Assembly (NCBI RefSeq): GCF_026319365.1
Contig: NZ_JAPDMS010000007.1
Coordinates: forward strand, 1-64,000
Length of the DNA: 64,000 bases
Direction: 5' to 3'
Source of the DNA: Methylophaga sp. OBS1
GTDB lineage: Bacteria > Pseudomonadota > Gammaproteobacteria > Nitrosococcales > Methylophagaceae
The translations under genes were made by a program, and so were the position numbers. A model generated the notes under the pieces. The model was not told the origin of the DNA. It did no database searches and saw only the letters and a program-made list of their open reading frames with translations. Of this stretch, positions 1 through 10,111 are shown one piece after another (position 1 is the stretch's first letter; each line of letters begins with the position of its first letter).

Positions 1-1
1 G

Positions 2-139
2 GTGCCGGTGACGGCACTGGTTCGGGCGCCGGCCGGGGTGACTGAAGACGGGCTGGCCCCGCTCACCTTTGAAGCCACGGTGCGTGAGCAACCGCAACTT
101 AACAGCAGCTATGACAGTATGTTTATGGCACCTGAGTAA
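2..139 (+). CDS. ccoG: CcoG (FixG/RdxA-type) cytochrome c oxidase accessory protein, C-terminal end only
   Basis: Only the last 45 codons lie in the window; the reading frame is open from base 2 to a TAA at 137-139 and the start is off the left edge. The fragment (VPVTALVRAP... to SMFMAPE) resembles the C-terminal Ig-like domain of CcoG/FixG, the polyferredoxin-like membrane protein involved in copper handling during cbb3 oxidase assembly. The motifs that would prove this, the Fe-S cysteines and membrane helices, are not in view. The assignment therefore rests mainly on position, immediately before ccoH, ccoI and ccoS in the standard cluster order. Confidence 0.7.
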   Translation: MPVTALVRAPAGVTEDGLAPLTFEATVREQPQLNSSYDSMFMAPE

Positions 140-151
140 TTGAGGAAAACA

Positions 152-655
152 ATGAGAATTTCACAAGAAAATCCGCAGGCTTTACGTAATCCCTGGGTGC
201 TGGGGTTACTGGTCTTTTTATTTGTGTTTCTGTCCGCTAATGCTGTCTTCATCTACCTGGCGTTTTCATCTCCACCCAGTCTGGTAGTTGAGAACTTCTA
301 TGAGAAAGGCGAAGCCTATGAGGAAACTCAAAAGCGCGTCGAAAAACAAAAAGCGCTGGGCTGGTCTGGTATGTTGATGGTACCGACGGCATCCAGGGTT
401 AATCAGACACAGACTTATGAGGCTTTGATTACCGGTAAAAACTCGGCGGGTTTGCTGCTCGACTCGGTCAAGTTTTTTGCCTATCGACCTTCGGATGCCG
501 ATGCAGATTTTGCGGTCGATATGCAGAAATCCGGTCACGGAAGTTATACCGCCGATGTCAGTTTCAACCTGCCCGGTACCTGGGATGTGATCGTGGAAGC
601 AAAGCGCGGTGAGGATGAATTCATCATCAGCCGTCGCATACGTATTGATCCCTGA
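152..655 (+). CDS. ccoH: CcoH/FixH family cbb3 oxidase assembly protein
   Basis: This 167-residue protein has one N-terminal membrane helix (about residues 14-36, from PWVLGLLVFLFVF) and a periplasmic domain, the FixH layout. CcoH helps assemble or stabilise the high-affinity cbb3 terminal oxidase in the inner membrane. The ATG at 152 is preferred because GAGGA at 142-146 lies five bases upstream; an in-frame TTG at 140 has no comparable site. It starts 12 bases after the ccoG stop and is followed by ccoI, so the genes are very likely co-transcribed. The late residues GTWDVIVEAKRGEDEF fit the conserved FixH C-terminal region. Confidence 0.88.
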   Translation: MRISQENPQALRNPWVLGLLVFLFVFLSANAVFIYLAFSSPPSLVVENFYEKGEAYEETQKRVEKQKALGWSGMLMVPTASRVNQTQTYEALITGKNSAGLLLDSVKFFAYRPSDADADFAVDMQKSGHGSYTADVSFNLPGTWDVIVEAKRGEDEFIISRRIRIDP

Positions 656-691
656 TTGTTAGCTTTTTCATGATGTTGATGAAGTGCCCAC

Positions 692-3148
692 ATGTCGGGT
701 ATGACTGTGTCTGAGTCCTGTTATCACTGTGGACTGCCAGTAGAGGAACAGGGGGTATTTACCTCTGTTGTGGCGGGACAACAGCGCGAGTTCTGCTGTC
801 ATGGTTGCCGCACAGTCTGTGAAACCATCTATGCATCAGGCCTGGAAGGGTTCTATAGCAAGGCAACGCGAAGTGAGGCACTCGCTCCGCCGCCGGCGGC
901 TGCCAAAGAACTCGATGCCTATGATCTGGACGAAGTGCAGTCTGAGTATGTGGATTCACTGCAACCGCAGCGCACGATTCAGCTTCTGGTGGAAGGGATA
1001 CACTGTGCCGCTTGTGTCTGGTTGATTGAAAAAGCACTCAAGCGCCAGCCGGGTGTGATTGATGCCGAGGTCAACCTGACTGCCAAACGCCTCAGGCTAC
1101 GCTGGGATAATGAGCAGATTCGTCTGTCGCAAGTGATGCAGATTCTTGCCGATATTGGCTACGCTGCAGTGCCATTTGACCCGGAAACTGCGGAGGGCGC
1201 ACTCGCCAAACGTCATCGGGGTTTACTCTATCGCATGGCTTTTGCCGGCTTTGCGATGATGAACATGATGTGGATCTCGATTGCGCTCTACGCTGGTGCC
1301 GATGAGGGCGTGTTTCGTCAGTGGTTTCACTGGATTGGCTTTATCATCGCCACACCGACGCTGCTCTATTCCGGATATCCTTTTATTAAAAACGGCCTGA
1401 CGGGGCTGAAACATCGTTACCTGACGATGGATTTGCCGATTGCTATCGGTGCCACATCGACGTATTTGTATTCAAGCTACGTCACTTTTACCGCGTCAAT
1501 GACCGGACAGGTGTATTTCGATACGGTGGTCAATTTTCTGTTTGTCATTCTGGTCGGTCGTTATCTTGAAGCCATATCCAAGCGTCGTGCCTTGTCAGCA
1601 ACACAGCGACTGTTGGAGTTACAACCAAAACTGGCCAATCGGGTGGAAGGTGATGAAATCCGCATTGTGCCCATTCGTCATGTCCAGATTGGCGATATTA
1701 TGCTGGTGAAACCCGGCGGCAGTGTGCCGGTGGACGGGGTTATTATTTCCGGTGAGAGTGCCGTCAATGAATCAATGCTCACCGGAGAATCATTACCGGT
1801 CGCTAAGCAACCTGGTGATAAGGTTGTCGCAGGCACGATTAACGGTGAAGGTGCTTTCCGGGTGCGCACGGAACAGGTACTAAGAAACACTGCTCTGGCG
1901 AAAATTGTCGGTTTAATGGACGAGGCTCAGGCTTCCAAAGCACCGATACAGAGTCTGGCTGATCGTATTGTGCCCTGGTTTGTACTGGCCACTTTAACGC
2001 TGGCAACCGTCACCTTTTTATACTGGTGGCAGTTCGATTTTGAGGTTGCATTGCTGGCGGCAACCTCAGTCTTAGTGGTCACCTGTCCCTGTGCTTTCGG
2101 TTTAGCGACGCCGATGTCGGTTGCTGTTGCCACTGGTGCCGGAGCTTCACGGGGTGTGCTGGTCAAACGTGGCGAAGCCCTGGAGCAGTTGTCGCGCGTC
2201 AGCCATGTAGTATTCGATAAAACCGGCACGCTGACTGAGGGTCAGTTGCGGGTTAGCTATCTCCATGCATTCAGCGAGTTTGATGAAACAGAACTACTCA
2301 GGCTGGCAGCCTCAGTAGAACAGCAATCCGAACATGGTATTGCCACAGCCATTTGCGAAGCAGCCAAGCAGAAACGGCTGTCATTGTCTGAAAACACTGG
2401 TTTTGACTCAACGCCGGGAAAAGGGGTTACGGCCAAAGTCGGTGAGCAGCAAATCCGGGTGGGGACGGCTGCCTGGTTGGAAAGTCAGGGTATGCACATT
2501 TCAAGTCTGCAGGCTCAGCAACTGGCCAACAAGGAAAAGCAGGGTATCAGCTGTGTTCTAGTTGCGGTGGACGGTGAAATAAAAGGGATCTTGGGACTGG
2601 TCGATGAACTGCGTCGGGATGCCGCCGAGACGGTCCATTCACTGCTGGAGGCAGGGCTGAAAGTCACGGTGCTCAGTGGCGACCGTCAGGCGGTGGTAAA
2701 TGCTGTCACAGCGCCTCTGGGGGCGGTTAAGCGTCAAGCCGAGGTTTTGCCTCAGGACAAGTCAGCGGTGATACGCCAGCTACAGCAAAAGGGCGATATT
2801 GTTGCCATGGTAGGGGATGGTGTTAATGATGCACCGGCCCTGATACAGGCTGATGTCGGTCTGGCGATGGCCTCAGGCACAGATGTGTCAGTGGAGAGCG
2901 CGGATGTGGTATTGTCTCATCAGGAACTGAAAAAAGTTGTAGAAGCCCGTCAGTTAGCAACGCGAACCCTGAAAACGATTCGGCAGAATATAGTGATGTC
3001 AATAAGCTATAACGTTATCATGGTTCCTCTAGCCATGATGGCACTGGTCAGCCCTTTGGTCGCTGCGATAACAATGCCGATGAGTTCATTGTTGGTGGTT
3101 GCCAATGCGGCCCGTATTGGCCGTATTTTTAAAAGTCGGGCTGATTGA
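692..3148 (+). CDS. ccoI: CcoI/FixI copper-transporting P1B-type ATPase
   Basis: This 818-residue heavy-metal P-type ATPase delivers copper for maturation of cbb3 oxidase. The N-terminus carries a cysteine-rich metal-binding region (CYHC at 10-13, CCHGC near 35-39) typical of the CcoI/FixI type. A heavy-metal-associated domain with C105-x-x-C108 follows. The transmembrane CPC copper motif is at 465-467, the phosphorylated aspartate is D509 in DKTGT, the actuator loop TGES is present, and the hinge GDGVNDAP lies near the end. ATG 692 was chosen; ATG 701 is a possible alternative, and neither has a strong ribosome site. It follows ccoH by 36 bases and precedes ccoS, the canonical order. All catalytic motifs are intact. 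Confidence 0.96.
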   Translation: MSGMTVSESCYHCGLPVEEQGVFTSVVAGQQREFCCHGCRTVCETIYASGLEGFYSKATRSEALAPPPAAAKELDAYDLDEVQSEYVDSLQPQRTIQLLVEGIHCAACVWLIEKALKRQPGVIDAEVNLTAKRLRLRWDNEQIRLSQVMQILADIGYAAVPFDPETAEGALAKRHRGLLYRMAFAGFAMMNMMWISIALYAGADEGVFRQWFHWIGFIIATPTLLYSGYPFIKNGLTGLKHRYLTMDLPIAIGATSTYLYSSYVTFTASMTGQVYFDTVVNFLFVILVGRYLEAISKRRALSATQRLLELQPKLANRVEGDEIRIVPIRHVQIGDIMLVKPGGSVPVDGVIISGESAVNESMLTGESLPVAKQPGDKVVAGTINGEGAFRVRTEQVLRNTALAKIVGLMDEAQASKAPIQSLADRIVPWFVLATLTLATVTFLYWWQFDFEVALLAATSVLVVTCPCAFGLATPMSVAVATGAGASRGVLVKRGEALEQLSRVSHVVFDKTGTLTEGQLRVSYLHAFSEFDETELLRLAASVEQQSEHGIATAICEAAKQKRLSLSENTGFDSTPGKGVTAKVGEQQIRVGTAAWLESQGMHISSLQAQQLANKEKQGISCVLVAVDGEIKGILGLVDELRRDAAETVHSLLEAGLKVTVLSGDRQAVVNAVTAPLGAVKRQAEVLPQDKSAVIRQLQQKGDIVAMVGDGVNDAPALIQADVGLAMASGTDVSVESADVVLSHQELKKVVEARQLATRTLKTIRQNIVMSISYNVIMVPLAMMALVSPLVAAITMPMSSLLVVANAARIGRIFKSRAD

Positions 3149-3186
3149 TTTTATTGTTCTGACTCGTTTCCCGAACAGAGGGTATT

Positions 3187-3402
3187 ATGGAAGTCATATA
3201 TGGTTTGCTGCCAGGCATGCTATTGCTGGGTATCATCGGCGTTGGTGTTTTTTTCTGGGCAGTGCGTAGCGGTCAGTACGACGATATGGATGGGGCCGCT
3301 AACCGTGTGTTGATGGATGAGGACGATGAAGAGAATACCGAGACGACAGAGCATAGTGAAGGGCAGTCAGATGACAGAGCCGGTCCTCCCGATAAACACT
3401 AG
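3187..3402 (+). CDS. ccoS: CcoS cbb3 oxidase maturation protein
   Basis: This 71-residue protein has one N-terminal membrane helix (about residues 4-26) containing FFWAVRSGQYDDMDG, the signature of CcoS/FixS, followed by an acidic, disordered tail (MDEDDEENTETTEHSEG). CcoS is needed for insertion of cofactors into cbb3 oxidase. The acidic tail is longer than in minimal homologues. It lies 38 bases after ccoI and closes the ccoGHIS set. The next gene, a GGDEF-EAL protein, begins about 55 bases later with no visible terminator between them, so read-through is possible. Confidence 0.95.
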   Translation: MEVIYGLLPGMLLLGIIGVGVFFWAVRSGQYDDMDGAANRVLMDEDDEENTETTEHSEGQSDDRAGPPDKH

Positions 3403-3457
3403 TTCGCTGGTATTACCGCATCACGCTTTATGATTGGAACGGACGGCAGTCAACAGG

Positions 3458-6400
3458 ATGTTTAAAAACTGGAGTCTCAAATCACAACTCCAGTTTTGGG
3501 CAGTCACCACAGTCACTGTTGTGGCTGTCATGGCGCTGATGACCAATTATGCCTATTCTCTGATTGAGTCTTCTCGTGAGGTTGTGTCTGAAAAGCTATT
3601 GCCCGTCAGTAACAGCAGCCACCGACTGAGTAGTGTCATCAGTGCTTTCAGTCACCGCCAGCAACAGATACTGACGAGCGACAATCTCTTACAACTGGCG
3701 CAACTCAGGCAGCGTGATACCCTAGAGCAGCAATTTGAACAGAACTGGTTACGATTGCAGCCTCTGTTTGTTGATGATCCTGACGAGAAACAACAGTTCG
3801 CCAGTTTGTTCAGTTTTTATCAGGATTTTCTGGCGCTTGACAGTGATCTGTACCAACGCAAAAAACAGGCGCTGACTCTCACTCAACAGATCAAACAAGC
3901 CAGTGACAATGTAGCCAGTCTGTCTGCCAGACAGCAGCAACAACTGAACAAACTGACAAACCGGCTGAATCAGCATCAGCCAGTCGTACAGCAGCTCAAG
4001 CTTTTGGTCAGTGAGCTGGATGCGCTCACTTTTCAGTCCTTTCTGGCAACCAGTGATCAGCAATTGGAACCACTTTCAAAACGACTGGATGAACTGGCTG
4101 CTGTGGTTAAACAAAATACAGACGAACTTGAAAAAGCGTTGACAGAGCAACCCGATTTATCGACAGAGCTGAACCAAAGCCGCCGGGAAATGCAGCGTTT
4201 GTTCTCGCTCGTCAATGATGAAGATGGGCTGCTGGCATTACAGAAAAAGCAATGGCTGGCAAACGCTTTACTCGCACAGACAGCAAATTCGTCGATGTCA
4301 GTCATGAGCGTGCTGACTGAAAAAATAGGTCGCGTTGCCAGAGATGTCTCTGATCACACGCATGATCTCGTACAAGCAAATGAGCACGAGGCAGATGAGA
4401 CACGGTGGCGAATTATTGCGCTCAGTGTGCTGCTCACCCTGCTTATGATGATTTTCGCCTGGCGACTGTCCCGCAATATTCAGTCACCGCTTACTGCGAT
4501 TCGTCAGTCAATCCATGCGCTTTCCGAAGGACAGTTTGATACCAGAATGCGCTTGCCGGAGGGCAATAATGAATTGTCACTTCTGGCCCGAGACTTCAAC
4601 CATTTTGCTGAAAACACCGAAAACACCATCAGCCAACTGCATGATGCGCGCTTGTCTTTGCAGAGTCGGCAGCAACACCTTCAGGCGATTCTCAATGTTG
4701 TTCCGGAAGCAATACTGTCGCTGACAGAAGATGGCATCATCATTGATTTGAACCCCTCAGCCGAACTGGTTTTTGGAGCCGCATTGAAAGAGTTGAGTGG
4801 CATCAGTGTACTGAAGCTATTCAGTGAGATTGAAGCGATTGATTCCATGGAAGTACTGGCGAAGCGTCTGTCAGACAATCCCGAGTTTACAGGTCGACGT
4901 CTGGATGGCCGGATGCTCTCAATGTCGGTGTCGCTGAGCCGAATCAATACCGCAGAGTCTGATATCTGGGTTTGTGTCATTTCTGATGTCACGGCATGGA
5001 AAGAGACTGATCGGCGTTTACAGCAGTTATCGGTGGAACAGGATGCGATTCTGGAAAATGCCATTATTGGTATTGCGTTTGTACGTGAACGGAAGTTTGT
5101 ACGGGTCAATCAGCGTTTCGAGCAATTGTTTGGTGAGAGCCGTGAACAGTTGATTGGTGAGAGTACGCGTTTTTTCTATCCTAACGAGCAGGCTTATCAG
5201 CAGCTGGGGGAGCAGGCTTACACGGCACTGACTACGGGGGACAGTTATGAAGCGCAGCTGGAACTGGTCAAAGCTGATGGCTCCCGATTCTGGTGCGCGC
5301 TCTCGGGAAAGGCCATTGATCCTGCCAATCCCATGGAAGGCGCTATCTGGCTGTTTGAAGATGTCACTAAACAGCGTGAAAATGAGGAATATTTAACCCG
5401 TCTAGCCAGTGTTGATGCGCTCACTGGTCTGCCCAACCGTAATGTATTCAATGACAGGGTGGAGCATGCTATCCATCGGGCACACAGAACTGGTGGCCGT
5501 CTGGCAGTTTTCTTTCTCGATCTTGATCACTTCAAAACCATTAATGATTCATTGGGGCATCGCGCTGGTGATGCGCTACTGAAAGATGTTGCCTCGCGAA
5601 TCAAGTCGTGTCTGCGTGAGGGAGACACAGTGGCCAGACTGGGTGGTGATGAGTTCACGCTGTTGCTGGAGGATGTCCGATCCGCCGAATATGTTGGCAA
5701 GGTGGCGGAGAAAGTCATCGATGCCATGTCAAAACCCTACAGCATTGAAACTACCGAAGTCACTATCAGCCCCAGTATTGGGGTCAGCCTCTATCCGGCT
5801 GACGGCCGAGACGGTGATATGCTGATTCGTAATGCAGATGCTGCGATGTATCACGCCAAAAAGCTGGGTCGTAATAACTTTCAGTTCTATTCCGTTGAAA
5901 TGAACGCCGAAGCTGCAGAAAGGCTGGTGATGGAATCAGCCCTGCGGCGAGCTGTAGAAAACGACGAACTCACTCTGCACTATCAGGCGCAGTTTGACCT
6001 GGAGTCCGGTCAGGTGGTGGGTGCTGAAGCCTTGTTACGCTGGCATAACGATGACTGGGGGCATGTCTCGCCCGCCCGCTTTGTACCGATTCTGGAAGAC
6101 ACGGGGTTGATCGGACTGGTTGGTGAGCGAGTCCTGACCCAGGCCTGTGAGACCTACCTTGAGCTCAAAGACGCGCTATCGCCTGACTTTATGATTGCTG
6201 TGAACTTGTCAGGCAGACAGTTCAAGGGAGGGAATCTCGCGACCGATATTCGTCGTCTGTTAAAACTGAGTGGTATGCCGGCCAGGAATCTGGAGCTTGA
6301 AATTACCGAGAGTATGCTGATGGAAGATACCCAGCTTGCTACGTTGACCTTGAGTGAGCTGAGCGAAATGGGCGTGAGCCTGGCCATTGATGATTTCGGC

Positions 6401-6694
6401 ACCGGTTACTCGTCCTTATCCTATCTCAAACAGTTCCCGCTCAATGTACTCAAAATTGATAGCTCCTTTATCCGGGATTTGACGACGGATAAAGAGGATG
6501 CAGCGATCGTTGATGCGATTATGGCGATGTCAGAGAGCCTCGGACTGACAGTCGTTGCTGAAGGGGTTGAGACAGAAGAACAGTTACAGTATCTGAAACA
6601 ACGTCATTGTCAGCGTGCTCAAGGTTATTTCCTGAGTCGGCCGTTGGATAAGGCCGCTTTTGTTGACCTCGTCAAACAGACAATCAGCGTCTAG
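3458..6694 (+). CDS. Membrane-bound GGDEF-EAL cyclic-di-GMP regulator with HAMP and two PAS domains
   Basis: This is a protein of about 1078 residues. A first membrane helix (about 15-37) is followed by a long helical, glutamine-rich periplasmic sensor segment and a second helix (about 318-338). HAMP, PAS, second PAS, GGDEF and EAL domains follow in that order. The GGDEF motif (729-733) is intact, and so are the EAL motif (857-859, EALLRW) and the later DDFGTGYSSLSYLK loop. The protein could therefore make and degrade cyclic-di-GMP; which activity dominates cannot be read from sequence. The start is uncertain: ATG 3458 has only AACAGG directly before it, and an in-frame TTG at 3434 is possible. 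Its signal is unknown. It ends 11 bases inside the convergent gene at 6684-7316. Confidence 0.93.
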   Translation: MFKNWSLKSQLQFWAVTTVTVVAVMALMTNYAYSLIESSREVVSEKLLPVSNSSHRLSSVISAFSHRQQQILTSDNLLQLAQLRQRDTLEQQFEQNWLRLQPLFVDDPDEKQQFASLFSFYQDFLALDSDLYQRKKQALTLTQQIKQASDNVASLSARQQQQLNKLTNRLNQHQPVVQQLKLLVSELDALTFQSFLATSDQQLEPLSKRLDELAAVVKQNTDELEKALTEQPDLSTELNQSRREMQRLFSLVNDEDGLLALQKKQWLANALLAQTANSSMSVMSVLTEKIGRVARDVSDHTHDLVQANEHEADETRWRIIALSVLLTLLMMIFAWRLSRNIQSPLTAIRQSIHALSEGQFDTRMRLPEGNNELSLLARDFNHFAENTENTISQLHDARLSLQSRQQHLQAILNVVPEAILSLTEDGIIIDLNPSAELVFGAALKELSGISVLKLFSEIEAIDSMEVLAKRLSDNPEFTGRRLDGRMLSMSVSLSRINTAESDIWVCVISDVTAWKETDRRLQQLSVEQDAILENAIIGIAFVRERKFVRVNQRFEQLFGESREQLIGESTRFFYPNEQAYQQLGEQAYTALTTGDSYEAQLELVKADGSRFWCALSGKAIDPANPMEGAIWLFEDVTKQRENEEYLTRLASVDALTGLPNRNVFNDRVEHAIHRAHRTGGRLAVFFLDLDHFKTINDSLGHRAGDALLKDVASRIKSCLREGDTVARLGGDEFTLLLEDVRSAEYVGKVAEKVIDAMSKPYSIETTEVTISPSIGVSLYPADGRDGDMLIRNADAAMYHAKKLGRNNFQFYSVEMNAEAAERLVMESALRRAVENDELTLHYQAQFDLESGQVVGAEALLRWHNDDWGHVSPARFVPILEDTGLIGLVGERVLTQACETYLELKDALSPDFMIAVNLSGRQFKGGNLATDIRRLLKLSGMPARNLELEITESMLMEDTQLATLTLSELSEMGVSLAIDDFGTGYSSLSYLKQFPLNVLKIDSSFIRDLTTDKEDAAIVDAIMAMSESLGLTVVAEGVETEEQLQYLKQRHCQRAQGYFLSRPLDKAAFVDLVKQTISV

Positions 6695-7316
6695 CACGAT
6701 AGACCAATAGTGTTTTCTGTTGAGGCTGAAACAGGACGCTCAGACCAATAGCAGGATAGAACCAGGTTTCACTGATGTGGCCTTCCTCATCAACTTGTGA
6801 CTTTTCAATGCTTTCCGGCTCACCGAAACGGCGCTGGATCATGCCACGGTCCAGTTTCAGTGAAGGAATGTAGGTCAGGCCGATTATCGGTACGCTGAGC
6901 AGAAACGTCCGGTCTTGTTCTGAAAGTTCGTACTGATGGGCACCGCTGGGTTTAAGTTCACCAGCCCCCGCGTTGCTCAGCATCGTCTCCATCCTGTTTT
7001 TGCTGACTTCAAGATTCATGACCAGTTTGGCAGACAGGCCGGCTAGATTCACGCTGTCGAAATAAGCTTCCACACTGCGGCTGCCATCCGGATCAACAAA
7101 CAAAGCCGTTTTACCAAATACCCCCAGTTGCTGCTGAGCCGTTTTGTAATTGGTATTGCCAAGATGGATGCCCAGGACCTCGCTGTTACCATCGGGCATG
7201 ACTATAACCTCCCAGGGTTTCTCGGCTGGCGCCTGTGGAGAGGGGATGAGCATCAGAGAGGCAATGCCGATGATAATCAGCAGAAAACCGAGAAAAACAT
7301 TTCTTAAAATTCGCAT
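6684..7316 (-). CDS. Membrane-anchored or exported protein of unknown function
   Basis: This 210-residue protein starts MRILRNVFLGFLLIIIGIASLM, one N-terminal hydrophobic segment that would be a membrane anchor or uncleaved signal. The rest is a soluble, presumably periplasmic domain. I do not recognise the family. ATG 7316 places the start just after the dtd stop; the upstream in-frame ATG at 7364 would overlap dtd by 35 bases. It appears to be the last gene of a minus-strand unit pip-dtd-this gene. Its stop lies within the last codons of the convergent GGDEF-EAL gene (11-base overlap), leaving no room for a terminator. Confidence 0.7.
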   Translation of the reverse strand: MRILRNVFLGFLLIIIGIASLMLIPSPQAPAEKPWEVIVMPDGNSEVLGIHLGNTNYKTAQQQLGVFGKTALFVDPDGSRSVEAYFDSVNLAGLSAKLVMNLEVSKNRMETMLSNAGAGELKPSGAHQYELSEQDRTFLLSVPIIGLTYIPSLKLDRGMIQRRFGEPESIEKSQVDEEGHISETWFYPAIGLSVLFQPQQKTLLVYRARR

Positions 7317-7329
7317 AGATAGCTTCGCT

Positions 7330-7770
7330 TCAGTGGGTTTGCAGCCAGAAAGTAACCGGACCATCGTTAGTCAGCCTCACCTGCATATCTGCCCCGAAAT
7401 GGCCGGCTGCTGTTGAGGGATGTTTGATACGCGCCTGACTGACCAGATACGCAAACAGAGCTTCACCTTGTTCGGGCGGGGCGGCCGGTGTAAAGCTTGG
7501 ACGCGTCCCTTTACGCGTATCGGCTGGCAGTGTGAACTGGGGAACCAGCAATAAACCGCCATGAATGTCTTTCAACGATAGGTTCATTTTATCATTATCA
7601 TCACTGAATACGCGGTAAGTGAGTATGCGATCCAGCAGGCGATCAGCATCTGCTTCGGTATCGCCTCTCTCGACCCCAATCAGCACAAGCAGACCTTGTT
7701 GAATCTCAGCGACCTGTTGACTGCCAACATGCACATCGGCATGGCTGACTCGTTGTAATAGTGCAATCAT
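7330..7770 (-). CDS. dtd: D-aminoacyl-tRNA deacylase
   Basis: This 146-residue protein begins [18 protein letters not shown] and carries both DTD signatures: the [10 protein letters not shown] segment, equivalent to the family's SQFTL motif, and the C-terminal [10 protein letters not shown], which holds the Gly-Pro chirality filter. The enzyme removes D-amino acids (and glycine) from mischarged tRNAs in the cytoplasm. Length is normal for the family (about 145). Its ATG overlaps the stop of the upstream proline iminopeptidase gene by four bases, indicating translational coupling. Confidence 0.97.
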   Translation of the reverse strand: MIALLQRVSHADVHVGSQQVAEIQQGLLVLIGVERGDTEADADRLLDRILTYRVFSDDNDKMNLSLKDIHGGLLLVPQFTLPADTRKGTRPSFTPAAPPEQGEALFAYLVSQARIKHPSTAAGHFGADMQVRLTNDGPVTFWLQTH

Positions 7771-8732
7771 GTCAGCACCTCGACCATTTCATCGCTCGCC
7801 GTTATCAGGGCATCAATCAGTCCTGGTTCACCGGCAGCGTGTCCGGCCAGTGGCACGATCCTTAAATCAACCTGCGGCCAGGCCTGCTTTAATTCCCAGG
7901 ACTGCTGCAGCGGGCAGACCAAGTCATAGCGACCATGGATCACGATGGTAGGGATGTCCTGCATCTGTGCCACACTGCTGAGAATAGGTCGCTCATCGAT
8001 AAAGCAATGATTCAATGCATAGTGCAACTGAATACGGGAGTGAGCCAGCGGCCCGGGCATCTGAGTCAAATCCGGTTGGAATTCATGATCTCGAAGCATC
8101 ACGATGGTGCCTTCCCAGGCATTGAGTGTTTGTGCCGCTGCCAGTTGCACTGCTTCATCTTCATCCGTCAGTTTGTCGAAATAGGCTTGAAGGGGGCGTT
8201 GTTTTTGTGATCCTGGCAGCGCTGCCACCAACTGCTGCCATTGTTCCGGAAACAATCGTGAGGCGCCGCCCTCTGCGTAGACCCAGTCGATATCCTGCGC
8301 GCGTCCCAGAAAGGTGCCGCGCAGAATCATCGAAAGTACCTGATCAGGGTGTTCCCGGGCATAGCAAAGCGCCAGTGTGGCTCCCCATGAGCCGCCAAAC
8401 AGCAACCACTGTCTGATCTCCAGAGACTGGCGGATATGTTCCATATCGGCAATCAGGTAATCTGTACTATTGTTTTCCAGTTCCCCTGTGGGGGTGGAAC
8501 GACCGCAGCCTCGCTGATCAAACAGAATAATTCGATATTTTTTCGGATCGAAATAACGCCGATGTTGGGGACGGCAGCCGGAGCCGGGACCGCCATGCAG
8601 GAATATCACCGGTATCCCCTCAGGATTGCCACACTCTTCGACATAAATCCGGTGCTGGCGGCCATCGATGAGCTTCTCGCGGCTAAACTCGTGAGTCTGA
8701 TAGGGTTCAATTTCCGGATAGAGTGTTCGCAT
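7767..8732 (-). CDS. pip: Proline iminopeptidase (alpha/beta hydrolase)
   Basis: This protein of about 321 residues matches the prolyl aminopeptidase family: [15 protein letters not shown] at the N-terminus, oxyanion-region [10 protein letters not shown], the nucleophile elbow [10 protein letters not shown] and a late catalytic histidine in [11 protein letters not shown]. It removes N-terminal proline from peptides in the cytoplasm. The start is ambiguous. ATG 8732 gives the usual N-terminus but lacks a ribosome site; an in-frame TTG at 8744 has GGAG about four bases upstream and would add four residues. It is divergent from sucC, with 206 bases between the start codons, and is the first gene of the pip-dtd unit. 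Confidence 0.95.
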   Translation of the reverse strand: MRTLYPEIEPYQTHEFSREKLIDGRQHRIYVEECGNPEGIPVIFLHGGPGSGCRPQHRRYFDPKKYRIILFDQRGCGRSTPTGELENNSTDYLIADMEHIRQSLEIRQWLLFGGSWGATLALCYAREHPDQVLSMILRGTFLGRAQDIDWVYAEGGASRLFPEQWQQLVAALPGSQKQRPLQAYFDKLTDEDEAVQLAAAQTLNAWEGTIVMLRDHEFQPDLTQMPGPLAHSRIQLHYALNHCFIDERPILSSVAQMQDIPTIVIHGRYDLVCPLQQSWELKQAWPQVDLRIVPLAGHAAGEPGLIDALITASDEMVEVLT

Positions 8733-8938
8733 GGTTAAGGTCAATTTTCTCCAACGGCCTGCACTATAGCATGCCACCCGGAATCAGAGCATTGGCGCCG
8801 GTACAGAAAGCACCATCTGCTTGTGGTAATTATCTGCCTAATGCGAGAAAATATGCGGTTTACATGGCGAGTCCTGATGCGATTTGCTGCACAACCGTGG
8901 CAACACGGTGCGATTGATGATTGAAAGGCACAGGAATA

Positions 8939-10111
8939 ATGAACCTGCACGAATTTCAGGCAAAACAACTTTTCAACCGCTACGGCGTGCCGACGCCACA
9001 GGGTCAGGCTGTCACCGATGCGGCAGAGGCCAGGCAGGCGGCAGAGCTGCTTGCTGGAGAACGCTGGGTTGTGAAGGCCCAGGTCCACACCGGTGGTCGC
9101 GGTAAAGCCGGCGGTGTCAAAGTCGTGGACAGCGTAGACGACGTTGAAGCCGCTGCCAAAGGCATGCTGGGGCAGCGTCTGGTGACGCATCAAACCACTG
9201 CGGAAGGCCTGCCCATCAATCAGGTATTGGTGGAAAAACCGACTGATATTGATCGTGAAATCTACCTGGCCGTTCTGCTTGACCGCAGCAGTCAGCGTAT
9301 TGTGTTCATGATTTCCGCTCAGGGCGGAATGGATATTGAAGCGGTCGCAGAAAATGATCCGGATGCGATTCTGAATCTGTATGTGGATCCGGTGGTGGGT
9401 CTCCAGGGCTATCAATGCCGCCGTGCCGGCTTCTTCCTGGGACTCACCGGCTCAGCTTTCAAACAATTACAGCAGGTGATGCAAAACCTGTATCAGCTGT
9501 TCACCGAAAACGATGCCAGTCTGGTAGAGGTTAATCCACTGGTGGTCACCGCTGAAGGCGATTTACTGGCGGTGGATGCCAAGATTAATCTGGATGAAAA
9601 TGGCCTGTTCCGTCATGCTGATCTGGCTGAGATGTTTGATCCCAGTCAGGAGGATGATGCCGAGGTGATTGCCCGGGAGTTCGGGCTCAATTACATCTCA
9701 CTCGACGGCAACGTCGCCTGTATGGTGAACGGCGCTGGTCTGGCGATGGCCACCATGGATTTGATTCAGAAAGAGGGCGGCGAACCGGCTAACTTTCTGG
9801 ACGTCGGGGGGGGCACTACTGCTGAACGGGTCGCCGAAGCTTTCAAACTGATTCTGTCAGATAAAAAAGTGAAATCGATTCTGGTCAATATCTTCGGTGG
9901 TATTGTCCGTTGTGATCTGATTGCTGAGGGCATTATTCAGGCGGCCAGAGAAGTCGAGCTGTCTTTGCCGGTCGTCGTCAGACTGGAAGGAACGAATGCC
10001 GCTATTGGCCGAGAGTTACTGGCAAACAGCCAGATGAGTATTTATGCAGCACAGGATTTGACTGATGCTGCCAGAAAAGCAGTGGCTGCTGCCCGGGAGT
10101 CAAACGCATGA
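8939..10111 (+). CDS. sucC: Succinyl-CoA synthetase beta subunit (ADP-forming type)
   Basis: This 390-residue protein begins [18 protein letters not shown] and has the ATP-grasp fold features of Suc[16 protein letters not shown], the [12 protein letters not shown] segment, LDVGGGTT and [11 protein letters not shown]. With SucD it interconverts succinyl-CoA and succinate with ATP formation. ATG 8939 is chosen because CAGGA (8931-8935) lies just upstream; TTG 8921 is less likely. It overlaps sucD by four bases. sucAB are not adjacent. The paralogous malate thiokinase MtkA is a theoretical alternative, but sequence and motifs look like ordinary SucC. Confidence 0.95.
   Translation: MNLHEFQAKQLFNRYGVPTPQGQAVTDAAEARQAAELLAGERWVVKAQVHTGGRGKAGGVKVVDSVDDVEAAAKGMLGQRLVTHQTTAEGLPINQVLVEKPTDIDREIYLAVLLDRSSQRIVFMISAQGGMDIEAVAENDPDAILNLYVDPVVGLQGYQCRRAGFFLGLTGSAFKQLQQVMQNLYQLFTENDASLVEVNPLVVTAEGDLLAVDAKINLDENGLFRHADLAEMFDPSQEDDAEVIAREFGLNYISLDGNVACMVNGAGLAMATMDLIQKEGGEPANFLDVGGGTTAERVAEAFKLILSDKKVKSILVNIFGGIVRCDLIAEGIIQAAREVELSLPVVVRLEGTNAAIGRELLANSQMSIYAAQDLTDAARKAVAAARESNA

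Noticed and set aside
8741..9415. 224-codon open frame on the minus strand
   Set aside because: Entirely antisense to the sucC region; composition and lack of any motif or ribosome site mark it as a shadow of sucC.
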